A stretch of DNA of 64,000 nucleotides from Mesorhizobium comanense (GCF_005503535.1 NZ_SCNN01000011.1:62001-126000); one strand, 5' to 3'. Counted from the stretch's first letter, positions 34,643-43,912 are shown. Numbers and translations are program-made. Notes: generated by a model not told the origin, from the letters alone.

Positions 34643-35950
34643 TCACCATTGCGACAATGCGCGGTCGAGCGTCTCGGCCAGCTGCTCGGCATTGTCCCTG
34701 GCGAACGGCAAGGGCGGCCGTATCTTCAGGACATTGCCGCGCGGCCCGCAGGAGGAGATCAGCACCCCATCCTCGCGCATGGCTTCCACGACCGCAGAAG
34801 TCCTGGCGGCGGCCGTGGCCTCGTCCTGCGCCACCAGCTCGACCCCGAAATAGAGCCCGTTGTGCCTGACATCGGCGACCATGCCGTGGCGGCTTTGAAG
34901 CGCGCTCAGCAGTTCGCCGGTATAGGCGCCGACAGTGCGCGCATTCTCGATCAGCCCCTCGCCCTCGATCACTTCGAGCACGGCAAGGCCGACGGCGGCC
35001 GCGACCGGGTTGCCGCCGAACGTATTGAAGTAGCCGGTATTGGAACCGAAGGAGGAAACCAGCTTCGGCCGCACGATGACCGCGCCCATCGGATGCCCGT
35101 CGCCGATCGGCTTGCCCATGGTGACGATGTCGGGCTCGAGGCGGTAATTGGCGAAGCCCCACATGCCCTGGCCGAGACGGCCAAAACCCGACTGGACCTC
35201 ATCGGCGATGAGGATGCCGCCGGCCTTGCGGACGTGATCGGCCGCCTCACGCATGACAGCCGCATCAGGGAAGAAAATGCCGTCGCTGGAAAATGCCGAG
35301 TCGACAAGCAGCGCCGCCGGGCGGATGCCATGCGCGCGCATGTCCTCGATGGCGGCTGCGACATTCCTGGCGAAGCCACCAGCGGCGGCGCCATGCCCGC
35401 GGAACGTGTCCGGCGCGGCCACCGTCCGGTGATGCGAGGGCACGCCTTTCGCGCCCGTGGCCGCCGGCGACAGCTGTGCGGTGGCGATGGTGGCGCCGTG
35501 ATAGGCGAAATCGGTGATGATCACGCCGGTGTTGCCGGTGGAATGCTGGGCGATGCGGACGGCTAGATCATTGGCCTCGCTGCCGGTGCAGGTGAACATG
35601 GCGTGGCCGAGATGAGACGGAAGGGTGCCGAGCAGCTTTTCCGCGTAGTCGAGGATGATCTCGCTGAGGTAGCGTGTATGGGTGTTGAGCGTGGCGGCCT
35701 GGCCCGAAAGCGCCTCGACGACGCGCGGATGGCAGTGCCCGACCGAAGCGACATTGTTGTAGGCGTCGAGATATCTGCGGCCTCCCGCATCGTAGAGCCA
35801 GACACCGCTGCCACGCACCAGATGGATCGGGTTGCGGTAGAAGGCGCGGTAGGTCGGCCCAAGCAGCCTGGCGCGGCGTTCGAGCAAGGCTTGCTCGGAT
35901 GCGGACGTGCCGGCGCCGGCAACGGCATTCACGGGTGAGGACTGGGACAC
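34643..35950 (-). CDS. Class III aminotransferase / phospholyase-type PLP enzyme
   Basis: A 435-residue PLP enzyme of fold type I. FTCTGSEANDLAVRIAQ binds the cofactor phosphate, DEVQSGFGR carries the PLP-stacking Asp, and the Schiff-base lysine lies in TMGKPIGDGHPMG. The GKPxGxGHP wording is typical of the group of ethanolamine-phosphate and 5-phosphohydroxylysine phospholyases (human AGXT2L1/AGXT2L2) rather than of GABA or ornithine transaminases. The upstream neighbour is a HYKK-like kinase, the partner of these lyases. Predicted reaction: elimination of phosphate and ammonia from a phosphorylated amino alcohol to give an aldehyde; a true transaminase remains possible. Confidence 0.85.
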   Translation of the reverse strand: MSQSSPVNAVAGAGTSASEQALLERRARLLGPTYRAFYRNPIHLVRGSGVWLYDAGGRRYLDAYNNVASVGHCHPRVVEALSGQAATLNTHTRYLSEIILDYAEKLLGTLPSHLGHAMFTCTGSEANDLAVRIAQHSTGNTGVIITDFAYHGATIATAQLSPAATGAKGVPSHHRTVAAPDTFRGHGAAAGGFARNVAAAIEDMRAHGIRPAALLVDSAFSSDGIFFPDAAVMREAADHVRKAGGILIADEVQSGFGRLGQGMWGFANYRLEPDIVTMGKPIGDGHPMGAVIVRPKLVSSFGSNTGYFNTFGGNPVAAAVGLAVLEVIEGEGLIENARTVGAYTGELLSALQSRHGMVADVRHNGLYFGVELVAQDEATAAARTSAVVEAMREDGVLISSCGPRGNVLKIRPPLPFARDNAEQLAETLDRALSQW

Positions 35951-35955
35951 GGCAT

Positions 35956-37014
35956 CTACTCCGGCTTGGAATGATCGAGAAAATAGCGGCGGGCGTCGGC
36001 GGACGACAGGGCGTCCAGCCGTTCGAGGGATGCCCAGACCTCGGTGATGAGGCGCAGCACGTAGTCGCGCTTGGCCGGGAACCGCTCCGCCTGCCAGCTC
36101 GCAATGTTGGCGATGAGGGCAAGGCGGGCACGGATCAGGTCGAACAGGATGCCGATCTCCTCGGCCTCGAGCGGCTGTACCGACTGATAGCCGGCGACAA
36201 AGCGCGCGGCCGGAGCCAGCGGATGGCCGTCTGCCGGCCAGCGATAGACGGCACCGATGGCAAGGTCGCAGATCAGCGGCGAATGGATCATGTCGCCGAA
36301 ATCGAGGATGCCGCTGACGATTTCCGGCCGCGAGGCATCCATGACGACATTGTAGGAATTCATGTCGTTGTGAACGATCTGCGCGCGCAGGCCGGGAATG
36401 ACCGGCGCAGCATGTTCCTCGAAAGCGTCGATGACGCGTTCGACCATGGCGCGGTGGCCGGCATCGGCGATGTCAGCCAGCATGGGCCGTGTCTTGGCGA
36501 CCTTGCGGATGTCCCATAGCAGGTCGCTGCCGGCGGCCGGATGAAAGAAGCCGCGCAGTGCGCGGCCAAGCCGGGCCAGGAAGATGCCGAGATTGCGGTC
36601 CTGTGCAGCCGATGCCGGCGAGCGTGAAAGCAACTGGCCGGGCAGATAGGTCACCAGCCGGACAATGCGCGGCGGCGACCCGCCGACACTGACCGTGAAC
36701 TGGGCGTCGCCGTCCAAGCTCTTGCGCACCGAGGGAACCGGCAAGGCCGGGTCGACGGCCAGTATGTGATCGAGCGCCCGGTTCTGGAAATCGGTGAAGC
36801 CTGCCTCTTCCGCCGGGTGGGAAACCTTGAGGACGAACTCGCCATGGCCTTCCGTCTGGACGTGGAAATTGTGATCGCGTTCGCCCGGCAGCGGGCGCGC
36901 GCTGCCGGTCAGGCCATAGTGTTGGCGCAGGATGCCAAGCGCGTCGGCGATCGAAACATCGGGCGCATCCTCGGCGAGCGTTTCGCCAAAAGCATCGGTC
37001 ACGGATGCATTCAT
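35956..37014 (-). CDS. Hydroxylysine-kinase-like phosphotransferase (APH family)
   Basis: A 352-residue aminoglycoside-phosphotransferase-fold kinase. The catalytic loop IVHNDMNSYNVVMD (near residue 215) and the metal-binding ILDFGDMIHSPLICDLA (near 240) are complete. Beginning GERDHNFHVQTEGHGEFVLKVSHPAEE (near 42) is characteristic of the hydroxylysine kinase branch (HYKK/AGPHD1) rather than of antibiotic resistance enzymes. ATG 37014 overlaps the M20 gene stop by ATGA and the aminotransferase follows after 5 bases, so kinase and lyase are co-produced. Substrate inferred: a hydroxylated amine or amino acid. Confidence 0.85.
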   Translation of the reverse strand: MNASVTDAFGETLAEDAPDVSIADALGILRQHYGLTGSARPLPGERDHNFHVQTEGHGEFVLKVSHPAEEAGFTDFQNRALDHILAVDPALPVPSVRKSLDGDAQFTVSVGGSPPRIVRLVTYLPGQLLSRSPASAAQDRNLGIFLARLGRALRGFFHPAAGSDLLWDIRKVAKTRPMLADIADAGHRAMVERVIDAFEEHAAPVIPGLRAQIVHNDMNSYNVVMDASRPEIVSGILDFGDMIHSPLICDLAIGAVYRWPADGHPLAPAARFVAGYQSVQPLEAEEIGILFDLIRARLALIANIASWQAERFPAKRDYVLRLITEVWASLERLDALSSADARRYFLDHSKPE

Positions 37015-38312
37015 GAGCTCATCCCCGGATCGATGGGCTCGAGCCCGCACCAGTCGGCGATGAACAGCGCGATCGTCTGGGTGACCTTGCGTACCGAATC
37101 GAGATCGACGGCCTCGTCATAGCCATGCGGCATGCGGCAGATCGGGCCATAAACGATCGCCGGCGTGTCGGCATAGAGGCCGAAGAAGCGCGCATCGGTC
37201 GTCGCGGAGGTGACATGCTCGGTCAGCGGCTCGCCCCATACGGCCGTGTGGCTGCGGCGCAGCACGGCTTCCATCTCGTCGGCGCCCTCCAGCACGTAGC
37301 CCTCTGCCATGAAGCCATTGTAGGTCATCTTGGGCGGGCGGTTGGCCAGGAAAGGATCGGCGCGCGCCGCATCGGCGATGCAGGCCTCGAGTTCCGCCCT
37401 TGCATCCTCCAGTTTCTGCCCGGGATAGGTGGCGACGCGCATCTCGAACACGCAGCGCGCCGGAACGCTCGACGTCCACTCGCCGCCTTCGATCTTGCCG
37501 AGATTGAAACGGATCGGGTGCGGATGATTGCAGAAGTGCCTGTCGTCGACCTTGCGTTCGTTCCACACGATTTCGAGCCGCTTCAGCGCCTGGATGATGA
37601 GGAAGGCCTTCTCGATGGCGTTGGCGCCAGCGGAGAAGGCACCCGATGCATGCTGCGGGTCGCCGTCGACCTCGACCCTGAACCAGATCGGACCGACCTG
37701 GGCCCGCATCAGCCTCGGCTCCAGCGGCTCGGGAATGAAGGCGGCATCCGCACGATAGCCCCGCTGCAGGCAGGCGAGCGCGCCGTTGCCGGTGCACTCC
37801 TCTTCGACCACGGACTGGAGATAGACATTCGCGGCCGGCTGATAGCCGAGGCCGCGCAGGGCGGCGAGCGCATAGAGACAGGCCGACAGGCCGGCCTTCA
37901 TGTCGCCGGCGCCGCGTCCGTGCATCCAGCCGTCCTCGATGACGGGGTCATAGGGATCGCGCACCCAGCGGTCGAGCGGTCCGGTCGGTACCACGTCGAT
38001 ATGGCCGTTGAGGATCAGCGAACGGCCGGTAGCATTGCGCGGCGTGTGGGTGGCAACCACGTTGAAGGCGTCGTCATAGGAGACCGCGACAGGCGAAAAA
38101 CCCGGAAGACCGCGGATCGCATCGACATCGACGCGCCACATGTCGACCGCGTAGCCATCGGCCTCGTAAGCGGCGGCCATGAAGGACTGCGCCGCGTGTT
38201 CCTCGCCGCGCTGCGAGGGAAAGCGCACGAGATCGGCGAGAAAGGCGAGCTGGCGGTCGAAACCGGCGTCGACCGCGCGCAAAATGGCTTCGTCAGCTAC
38301 CCGCTCAGGCAT
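37011..38312 (-). CDS. M20-family metallopeptidase/deacylase (ArgE/DapE-like)
   Basis: A 433-residue zinc enzyme. Metal and catalytic residues are readable: His in LNGHIDVVPTG (near 102), bridging Asp in GRGAGDMKAG (near 136), the Glu pair in VVEEECTGNGA (near 169), and a late His in MPHGYDEAVD (near 410). A dimerisation domain lies between. Family members cleave N-acyl amino acids or dipeptides. First gene of the leftward operon with kinase and phospholyase, so it may free an amino group from an acylated substrate before phosphorylation. The ATG at 38312 is preferred over an upstream frame that would cross the operator. Confidence 0.88.
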   Translation of the reverse strand: MPERVADEAILRAVDAGFDRQLAFLADLVRFPSQRGEEHAAQSFMAAAYEADGYAVDMWRVDVDAIRGLPGFSPVAVSYDDAFNVVATHTPRNATGRSLILNGHIDVVPTGPLDRWVRDPYDPVIEDGWMHGRGAGDMKAGLSACLYALAALRGLGYQPAANVYLQSVVEEECTGNGALACLQRGYRADAAFIPEPLEPRLMRAQVGPIWFRVEVDGDPQHASGAFSAGANAIEKAFLIIQALKRLEIVWNERKVDDRHFCNHPHPIRFNLGKIEGGEWTSSVPARCVFEMRVATYPGQKLEDARAELEACIADAARADPFLANRPPKMTYNGFMAEGYVLEGADEMEAVLRRSHTAVWGEPLTEHVTSATTDARFFGLYADTPAIVYGPICRMPHGYDEAVDLDSVRKVTQTIALFIADWCGLEPIDPGMSS

Positions 38313-38332
38313 GATATTCCGCTTTCCCGTGA

Positions 38333-38358
38333 ATGGTGTATCATATCTCATATGCCAT
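38333..38358. promoter_or_regulatory. Imperfect 26-bp palindrome in divergent promoter region
   Basis: The site begins ATGG (38333-38336) and ends CCAT (38355-38358), with symmetric TAT/ATA steps and a GTATCATATCTCATATG interior. It lies 20 bases before the M20 gene start and 130 bases before the GNAT gene on the other strand, in the only AT-rich part of a 176-base divergent spacer. The GntR encoded at 33970-34626 or the MalT-like protein at 39130-41844 are candidate binders. Confidence 0.35.
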
Positions 38359-38488
38359 TTCCGGGAAAGGCAAGAAGACAGGCGAGCCAAAATCATGGCC
38401 CACCGTCATAAGCCCTTGGCAGGCGGGCGTGGAGTTGGCATCAGCTTGGCCGATGCCGCAAGCTTGCGCGGTGAAAGATCGAGGACAA

Positions 38489-39133
38489 ATGCAGGTCACC
38501 GAAGGCGCATTGCCGGATGAAGTCACCGATCTCACGTCCGGTTACCGGCGCGTGCCGGCGGGCAAGATCATCAACGCGGTGACATGGATGGAAGCGCGCG
38601 CCCGGGTGCCAAGTCTCGCGCGACCGCTTGCGATGACCCGGATCAACAAGCCCGATTGCGCCTCCTACCGCGCGACCTTTGTCGAGATCGGCGCGCCATG
38701 GCTGTGGGACCGCGCCGCCGAAATGTCTGATGCAGAAATCGCTGCCCATTTCGCCGACCATCGACACCATCTCTATTACGGCCATGATGAGAGCGGAGAC
38801 CATGTCGGCATGGTCGAATTCTCCGTGACCGGCGATGAGATCGAGATCACTTATTTCGGCCTCTTCCCCTCCTTGACCGGCCGCGGCCTCGGCAAGCGGC
38901 TGATGGCCGGCGCGCTCGACGAGGCATGGCGCCTCAACCCCGCGCGCATCTGGCTGCATACCAGCAGCATCGATCATCACAGCGTCATCGGCTTCTACAG
39001 AGCCTGCGGGTTCGAGCCCTTTGCGGCCGGTTTCGAGATCACCGACGATCCCCGGATCAAGGGGACCCTGCCGCGCGACGCGGCGCCGCAAATCCCGCTG
39101 ATCGAGACCGAATGGGTGCCTGGCTCCCGATGA
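38489..39133 (+). CDS. GNAT-family N-acetyltransferase
   Basis: A 214-residue protein with a GNAT fold in its second half. The acetyl-CoA pyrophosphate loop reads LTGRGLGKRLMAGAL near residue 133, followed by IWLHTSSIDHHSVIGFYRACGFEPF. The start is ATG 38489 with GAGGACAA in front; a longer frame upstream would run into the divergent promoter. The stop overlaps the following LuxR regulator by ATGA, an unusual coupling. The acetyl acceptor is unknown; an amine linked to the divergent catabolic operon is a reasonable guess. Confidence 0.85.
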   Translation: MQVTEGALPDEVTDLTSGYRRVPAGKIINAVTWMEARARVPSLARPLAMTRINKPDCASYRATFVEIGAPWLWDRAAEMSDAEIAAHFADHRHHLYYGHDESGDHVGMVEFSVTGDEIEITYFGLFPSLTGRGLGKRLMAGALDEAWRLNPARIWLHTSSIDHHSVIGFYRACGFEPFAAGFEITDDPRIKGTLPRDAAPQIPLIETEWVPGSR

Positions 39134-41844
39134 GACCGTCCTCGCAGCCGACCGGCCAGGCATCGCCGCATCACCGCCGCTGGGTGAAGCGCGAGAGCAT
39201 CCTGTCGAGGCTGGAGCGGCAGATCGACAGGCGCATCGTGCTGTTCGCCGCGCCCGCCGGCTTCGGCAAGTCGACGACGATGGCGCAATGGGCGGCCGAG
39301 GTCGCACGGCACGGGCGGCTGACCGCCTGGTTTTCCTGCGAGGCGACGGACAATGACGAGGGCGCCTTCCTGTCGCATCTGGTGGGTGCGGTGCGCCATC
39401 TCGTGCACAGTCCGGCCGATCTGGATCTCGCCTTCCAATCAAGCCCGATCCCGCAGCTCGACGTGGTCCTTGCGGCCCTTGTCGCGGGCTTTGCCGCGCG
39501 CGATGCCGAGATCACCCTGTTCTTCGACGACTACCACGCCATCGAAACAGCGACGGTGAAGCGGTTCATGGAGCGCTTGACCCGACAGGCACCCGCCAAC
39601 ATCGTCTTCGTCATCGGCTCGCGCAACCTGCCCGACCTGCAGCTTGGCAAGCTCAGGGTGCTCGGCGACGTCTTTGAAATCGGGCCGGACGATCTGCGCT
39701 TCGCCTCCTCCGAAGCCGAAGCTTTCTTCAACGACAAGCTGGGCCTCAGCGTCAGCAGCGGTACGGTCGAGACCTTGTGCTCGCGGACCGAAGGCTGGGC
39801 CGCCGGCCTGCAACTTGCCTCACTGTCGCTCAGCGCCGCGCAAGCACCTGAAACCGTCATCGGCAATTTCACCGGCGCCAACCGCAACGTCGCGGACTTC
39901 CTGATGGGAGAAGTGTTTCTGGGATTGCCGCCGGCGCTGGCGAAGTTCCTTCTCCACTCCTCGGTCTTCGAACGTTTCAGCGCCGAGGCCTGCCGGGCGG
40001 TGATGCGCGCGGCCGACGCCGAGGCGGCAATCACCGAAATCGAGACCCGCAACCTCTTCCTGGTGCCGCTCGACGAGGAGCGGCGCTGGTTCCGCTATCA
40101 TCACCTGTTCCGCGACTTCCTCGGCCGCGAGATGGAACGGCGCGAACCGGAGATGATCGCACCGCTGCATCTGGCGGCCTCGGAATGGTTCGGCGAACGC
40201 AAAATGCTGACCGAAGCCATCGGCCATGCGCTGGCCGCCGGCGACCAGGCGCGCGCGGCGGTGTTCGTCGAGAACAATGCGCTGGAGCTCATCGCACAGT
40301 GCCAGCTGCTTTATGTGCGCCAGTTGCTCGCGCTGTTGCCCAAGAACCTCATCGATCAGCGCATCCGGCTGCAGCTCGTCGTGCTGTGGCTGGCGGTGCA
40401 TTCGAGCCAGCCGGAGATCGCCCAGCACACGCTCGCCAATGCGCGCAAGCTCACCGTAACCGGCCCGACGGAAATCAGTGATCCGGGCACGCTGACGGGG
40501 ACCACGATCGAGGCCGAGCTCGAAGTCCTTGCAGCCGCCGTTCACAGCACGCTGGAGCAGTTCGAGGACGCGCGCGACACCGCGCTGGCGGCTCTGCGCA
40601 TCATCGCGCCCGATGCCTGGTTCATGGAAGGGGCGACCGCCAATGTCATCGGCTACAATCTCTACGCGCTGGGCGACCTCGAAGGGGCACGTTCGGCGGT
40701 GGACGCCGCGCGAAAGGCGCATGAGCGCAGTGGCAGCCTGCTCGGCGTCACGATCGCCAATTGCTACATGGCGGTCATCGAGCGTTCGGCAGGCCGCCTC
40801 CCCGCCGCCGAACGGCTGCTGCGCAACGCCATCATCGAGGCCAGGACACGGATCGGCGCGAACTCCTATGCCGAGGCGCTCGCCGGAACGTTGCTTGCCG
40901 AACTCGCCTATGAGACCAACGCGTCCGGCGAAGCGCTGACGCTGGTCGAGAATCTCGGGCCGCTGATCGAGGGCGCCGCCGTCATCGTCTATCCACTGGC
41001 CAGCGTGCCGACCTATGCCCGCGTGCTGCAGCTTGCCGGCTGCGGCGACGCCGCACTCGACATGCTGGAGCGCGTCTACCAGCGCGTGCGCGGTTCCGTC
41101 TATCGCCGCCTCGCCTCGGTGCTGGTGCATGACCGCATCCGGCTGCTGCTCGACCAGGACCGAACCACCGAGGCTCGCGCGCTGCTGGACGAGCACCGCC
41201 GCGAACGCAGCCAAGCGGCACCGAGCGTGGCCAACGAGTTCGAATACTTCGCCGAAGGCAGGTTGCTGACGGCGGAAAAATCCCATGCCGGAGCGGCGGC
41301 GATCTTCGACACCCTGCTGGAACGCACGAAACGCAGCGGACGCATGCGCCGCCACATACTGGCGCTCATCCTGTCTGCCAAGAACGCCGGCCAGGACCGG
41401 CGCGAGGCCGACCGATACCTCCTGGAGGCATTGCGCCTGGCCCAACCCTCCGGCTTCATACGCTCCTTCGTCGATGAGGGCAGACCGGTCGTTGAAAGCC
41501 TGCTGCGGCTGCGCGCCGCGCTGGCAAAGACCGACCCGGCACTGTCGGCCTACGCAACACGCATCATCGATGCCGCGCAGGCAATGCCTGCCGCGACACG
41601 CAGACCGGCCGCAGCGGCGACCGATGGAGAACAGCTCACACAGCGCGAATCCGAAATGCTGCGCTGCCTGGCGGAGGGAATGTCCAACAGGGATATCGCG
41701 GTCGCGCTGTCGGTCAGCGAGACGACGGTGAAATGGCATTTGAAGAACATTTTCGGCAAGCTCTCGGTCTCGAACCGCGTGCAGGCCGTGCGCGCCGCAC
41801 CGGCCGCCTTGAACCTGCGCACCCCTCCGAAAGGAGGGGCATAG
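39130..41844 (+). CDS. MalT-like LuxR-family ATP-dependent regulator
   Basis: A 904-residue STAND-type activator. The N-terminal NTPase has Walker A APAGFGKST (residues 41-49) and an LFFDDYH Walker-B-like motif near 135. A long helical repeat region follows (TPR-like, about 400-800), and a C-terminal LuxR helix-turn-helix LTQRESEMLRCLAEGMSNRDIAVALSVSETTVKWHLKNIFGKL (about 840-885) ends the protein. MalT of enteric bacteria has the same size and order and is switched by ATP and an inducer. It is co-translated with a GNAT and divergent from the M20-kinase-lyase operon, a likely target. The signal is unknown. Confidence 0.9.
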   Translation: MRPSSQPTGQASPHHRRWVKRESILSRLERQIDRRIVLFAAPAGFGKSTTMAQWAAEVARHGRLTAWFSCEATDNDEGAFLSHLVGAVRHLVHSPADLDLAFQSSPIPQLDVVLAALVAGFAARDAEITLFFDDYHAIETATVKRFMERLTRQAPANIVFVIGSRNLPDLQLGKLRVLGDVFEIGPDDLRFASSEAEAFFNDKLGLSVSSGTVETLCSRTEGWAAGLQLASLSLSAAQAPETVIGNFTGANRNVADFLMGEVFLGLPPALAKFLLHSSVFERFSAEACRAVMRAADAEAAITEIETRNLFLVPLDEERRWFRYHHLFRDFLGREMERREPEMIAPLHLAASEWFGERKMLTEAIGHALAAGDQARAAVFVENNALELIAQCQLLYVRQLLALLPKNLIDQRIRLQLVVLWLAVHSSQPEIAQHTLANARKLTVTGPTEISDPGTLTGTTIEAELEVLAAAVHSTLEQFEDARDTALAALRIIAPDAWFMEGATANVIGYNLYALGDLEGARSAVDAARKAHERSGSLLGVTIANCYMAVIERSAGRLPAAERLLRNAIIEARTRIGANSYAEALAGTLLAELAYETNASGEALTLVENLGPLIEGAAVIVYPLASVPTYARVLQLAGCGDAALDMLERVYQRVRGSVYRRLASVLVHDRIRLLLDQDRTTEARALLDEHRRERSQAAPSVANEFEYFAEGRLLTAEKSHAGAAAIFDTLLERTKRSGRMRRHILALILSAKNAGQDRREADRYLLEALRLAQPSGFIRSFVDEGRPVVESLLRLRAALAKTDPALSAYATRIIDAAQAMPAATRRPAAAATDGEQLTQRESEMLRCLAEGMSNRDIAVALSVSETTVKWHLKNIFGKLSVSNRVQAVRAAPAALNLRTPPKGGA

Positions 41845-41928
41845 AACATCCGGCACAGCCCCTCTTTCGGGTCGGGCCATGCGATCGTTAGCCTGCTAGC
41901 GTCATCTGGTTGGTAGAGGACGCTGCGG

Positions 41929-43050
41929 ATGGCGACAGGGTACGTTTTTCACGAACAGCTTATGTGGCATGACACCGGCTCCAGCGCCGACATGATGCCT
42001 CCCGGCCGTTTCGTGGAGCCCGGTCGCCATCTGGAATCCCCCGGATCGAAACGCAGGCTCAACAACCTCATCCAGGTCAGCGGCCTGGCGCGTCATCTGG
42101 TGCCGATCATCGCCGAGCCGGTGAGCGTCGAGGACCTGCTGCGTGTCCACACCCAACGCCACGTCGACGATATCAGGCAGCTCAGCGAGCGGGGCTCCGG
42201 CTTCGCCGGTCCGCAGGCGCCGATCGGCCTCAACAGTTTCGACATCGCCCTGTTGTCGGCCGGCACCACCTACGCCGCCATGCGCGCGGTGCTGACCGGC
42301 CGTGTCGACAATGCCTATGCCCTGGCGCGGCCGCCTGGGCATCATGCCGAGCCCGACCAGGCGATGGGCAATTGCCTGTTCTCCAACATCGGCGTCGCCG
42401 TGCGCCGGCTGCAGCACGAGGGCCTGCTTGGCCGCGCGGCGATCGTCGACTGGGACGTGCATCACGGCAACGGCACCGAGACGGTATTCTATTCCGACCC
42501 GTCGGTGCTGACCATTTCACTGCATCAGGACAATCTCTATCCGACCGGACGCGGCGCGCTGGCCGACAATGGCAAGGGCGCGGGCGAAGGCTACAACATC
42601 AATGTGCCGCTGCCGGCGGGCAGCGGTACGGGCGCCTATGAAGCGACGTTCGACCGTGTCGTCGCCCCGGCGTTGCGCGCCTTCAAACCGGATCTCGTCA
42701 TCGTCGCCTCCGGATTCGACGCTTCCGGCTTCGATCCGCTCGGCCGCATGATGCTCAACAGCGAATGCTTCCGGCGGCTCGCCGCGCGCATGGTGGCGCT
42801 GTCCGCCGAGGTGTCCGGCGGACGCCTGATGATGACCCATGAGGGCGGCTATTCCGAAGGCTACGTGCCGTTCTGCGGCCACGCCGTCATCGAAACGCTG
42901 GCCAACCATCGCACCGAAGTCGTCGATCCGCTGTCCGACCATATCGACGAATGGGCGGGACAGGATTTGCAGCCGCATCAGGCTGCCGTGATCGATGCCG
43001 CCGAAAGCCTGCTCGCGGGCTTGCGCCAACGCCTCGCAAGTGCTGCCTGA
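41929..43050 (+). CDS. Histone-deacetylase-family (class II-like) amidohydrolase
   Basis: A 373-residue zinc hydrolase of the arginase/HDAC fold. His138-His139 (PPGHHAEPDQAMGNCLFSN) are the catalytic pair, and Asp176, His178 (DWDVHHGNGT) and Asp269 (GFDPLG) are the zinc ligands; HEGGYSEGYVP forms the late glycine loop. Bacterial members hydrolyse acetylated polyamines or other amides rather than histones. It starts 84 bases after the LuxR gene and its stop is 4 bases before the first permease of a Urt/Liv-type importer, so its substrate probably enters through that system. Confidence 0.9.
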   Translation: MATGYVFHEQLMWHDTGSSADMMPPGRFVEPGRHLESPGSKRRLNNLIQVSGLARHLVPIIAEPVSVEDLLRVHTQRHVDDIRQLSERGSGFAGPQAPIGLNSFDIALLSAGTTYAAMRAVLTGRVDNAYALARPPGHHAEPDQAMGNCLFSNIGVAVRRLQHEGLLGRAAIVDWDVHHGNGTETVFYSDPSVLTISLHQDNLYPTGRGALADNGKGAGEGYNINVPLPAGSGTGAYEATFDRVVAPALRAFKPDLVIVASGFDASGFDPLGRMMLNSECFRRLAARMVALSAEVSGGRLMMTHEGGYSEGYVPFCGHAVIETLANHRTEVVDPLSDHIDEWAGQDLQPHQAAVIDAAESLLAGLRQRLASAA

Positions 43051-43054
43051 CGCG

Positions 43055-43912
43055 ATGGATTTTATCGTCACCACGCTCCTCAATGCACTGACGCTGATCA
43101 GCATCCTGATGCTGGTCGGGCTCGGGCTGGCGATCAGCTTCGGCCTGATGAACGTCACCAACCTGGCGCATGGCGAGTTCGTCACCGTCGGCGCCTTCGC
43201 GGTCTATTTCGTCCAGAGCATCGGCGGCTCCTTCTGGCTGGGCCTGGCCGCCGCCCCGATCGCCGGCGCGGTGGTCGGCTGCATCCTGGAGTTCGCCATC
43301 ATCCGACACCTCTATTCGCGCCCGGTCTCGACCGTACTCGCGACCTGGGGCGTCAGCCTGATCCTGCAGCAAGGGCTGGAACTGACCTTCGGCCTCGGCG
43401 CCAAGCCGGTGACGCCACCGATCGACGGCACGCTGGACCTGTTCTTCACCGCCTATCCGGCCTACCGGCTGATCCTGATCGGCATCGCCACGGCAACCCT
43501 GCTCGGCGTCATCCTGCTCATCAGCCGGACCTCCTTCGGGCTCGACATCCGAACCGTCATCCAGAACCGTGAGATGGCGGAAGGCGTCGGCATCAACACG
43601 CGGCGCACCTACGCCATCGCCTTTACCTTCGGCGCAGCCATCGCCGGGCTTGCCGGCGGCCTGGTCGCGCCGCTGGCAATCGTGCTGCCGCAGATGGGGG
43701 TGAACTACCTCGCCAACGCCTTCTTCGTCGTCATCGTCGGCGGCGTCGGCTCGATCGGCGGACTGGTCGCGGGCAGCGTCTTCGTCGGCGGCCTGACCAG
43801 CGTGCTCAATTACCAGATCTCGCCGTCGCTGGCACAGGCGATCGTGCTGCTGGCCGCGATCGTTGCGGTGCGGCTGCGGCCCAACGGCCTGTTCAACGGA
43901 GCGTCGCGATGA
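43055..43912 (+). CDS. ABC transporter permease, LivH/UrtB-like
   Basis: A 285-residue LivH-family membrane protein. Its marks are LGLAISFGLMNVTNLAHGEFVTVGAFA near residue 25 and GGVGSIGGLVAGSVFVGGL near 230. There is no strong ribosome site, but the start lies 4 bases after the HDAC-family stop, so it likely depends on translational coupling. It overlaps the next permease by ATGA. It belongs with a binding protein of the amide/urea type, so substrates may be amides rather than amino acids. Confidence 0.92.
   Translation: MDFIVTTLLNALTLISILMLVGLGLAISFGLMNVTNLAHGEFVTVGAFAVYFVQSIGGSFWLGLAAAPIAGAVVGCILEFAIIRHLYSRPVSTVLATWGVSLILQQGLELTFGLGAKPVTPPIDGTLDLFFTAYPAYRLILIGIATATLLGVILLISRTSFGLDIRTVIQNREMAEGVGINTRRTYAIAFTFGAAIAGLAGGLVAPLAIVLPQMGVNYLANAFFVVIVGGVGSIGGLVAGSVFVGGLTSVLNYQISPSLAQAIVLLAAIVAVRLRPNGLFNGASR

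Noticed and set aside
35956-37014. Aminoglycoside resistance gene
   Set aside because: The fold is the same, but sequence start, operon partners and the lack of any mobile element point to a catabolic HYKK-like kinase.
39820-41880. A 686-codon minus-strand frame opposite the MalT-like regulator
   Set aside because: The plus-strand frame has Walker and LuxR motifs; the minus-strand translation has low-complexity Arg/Gly/Gln content.
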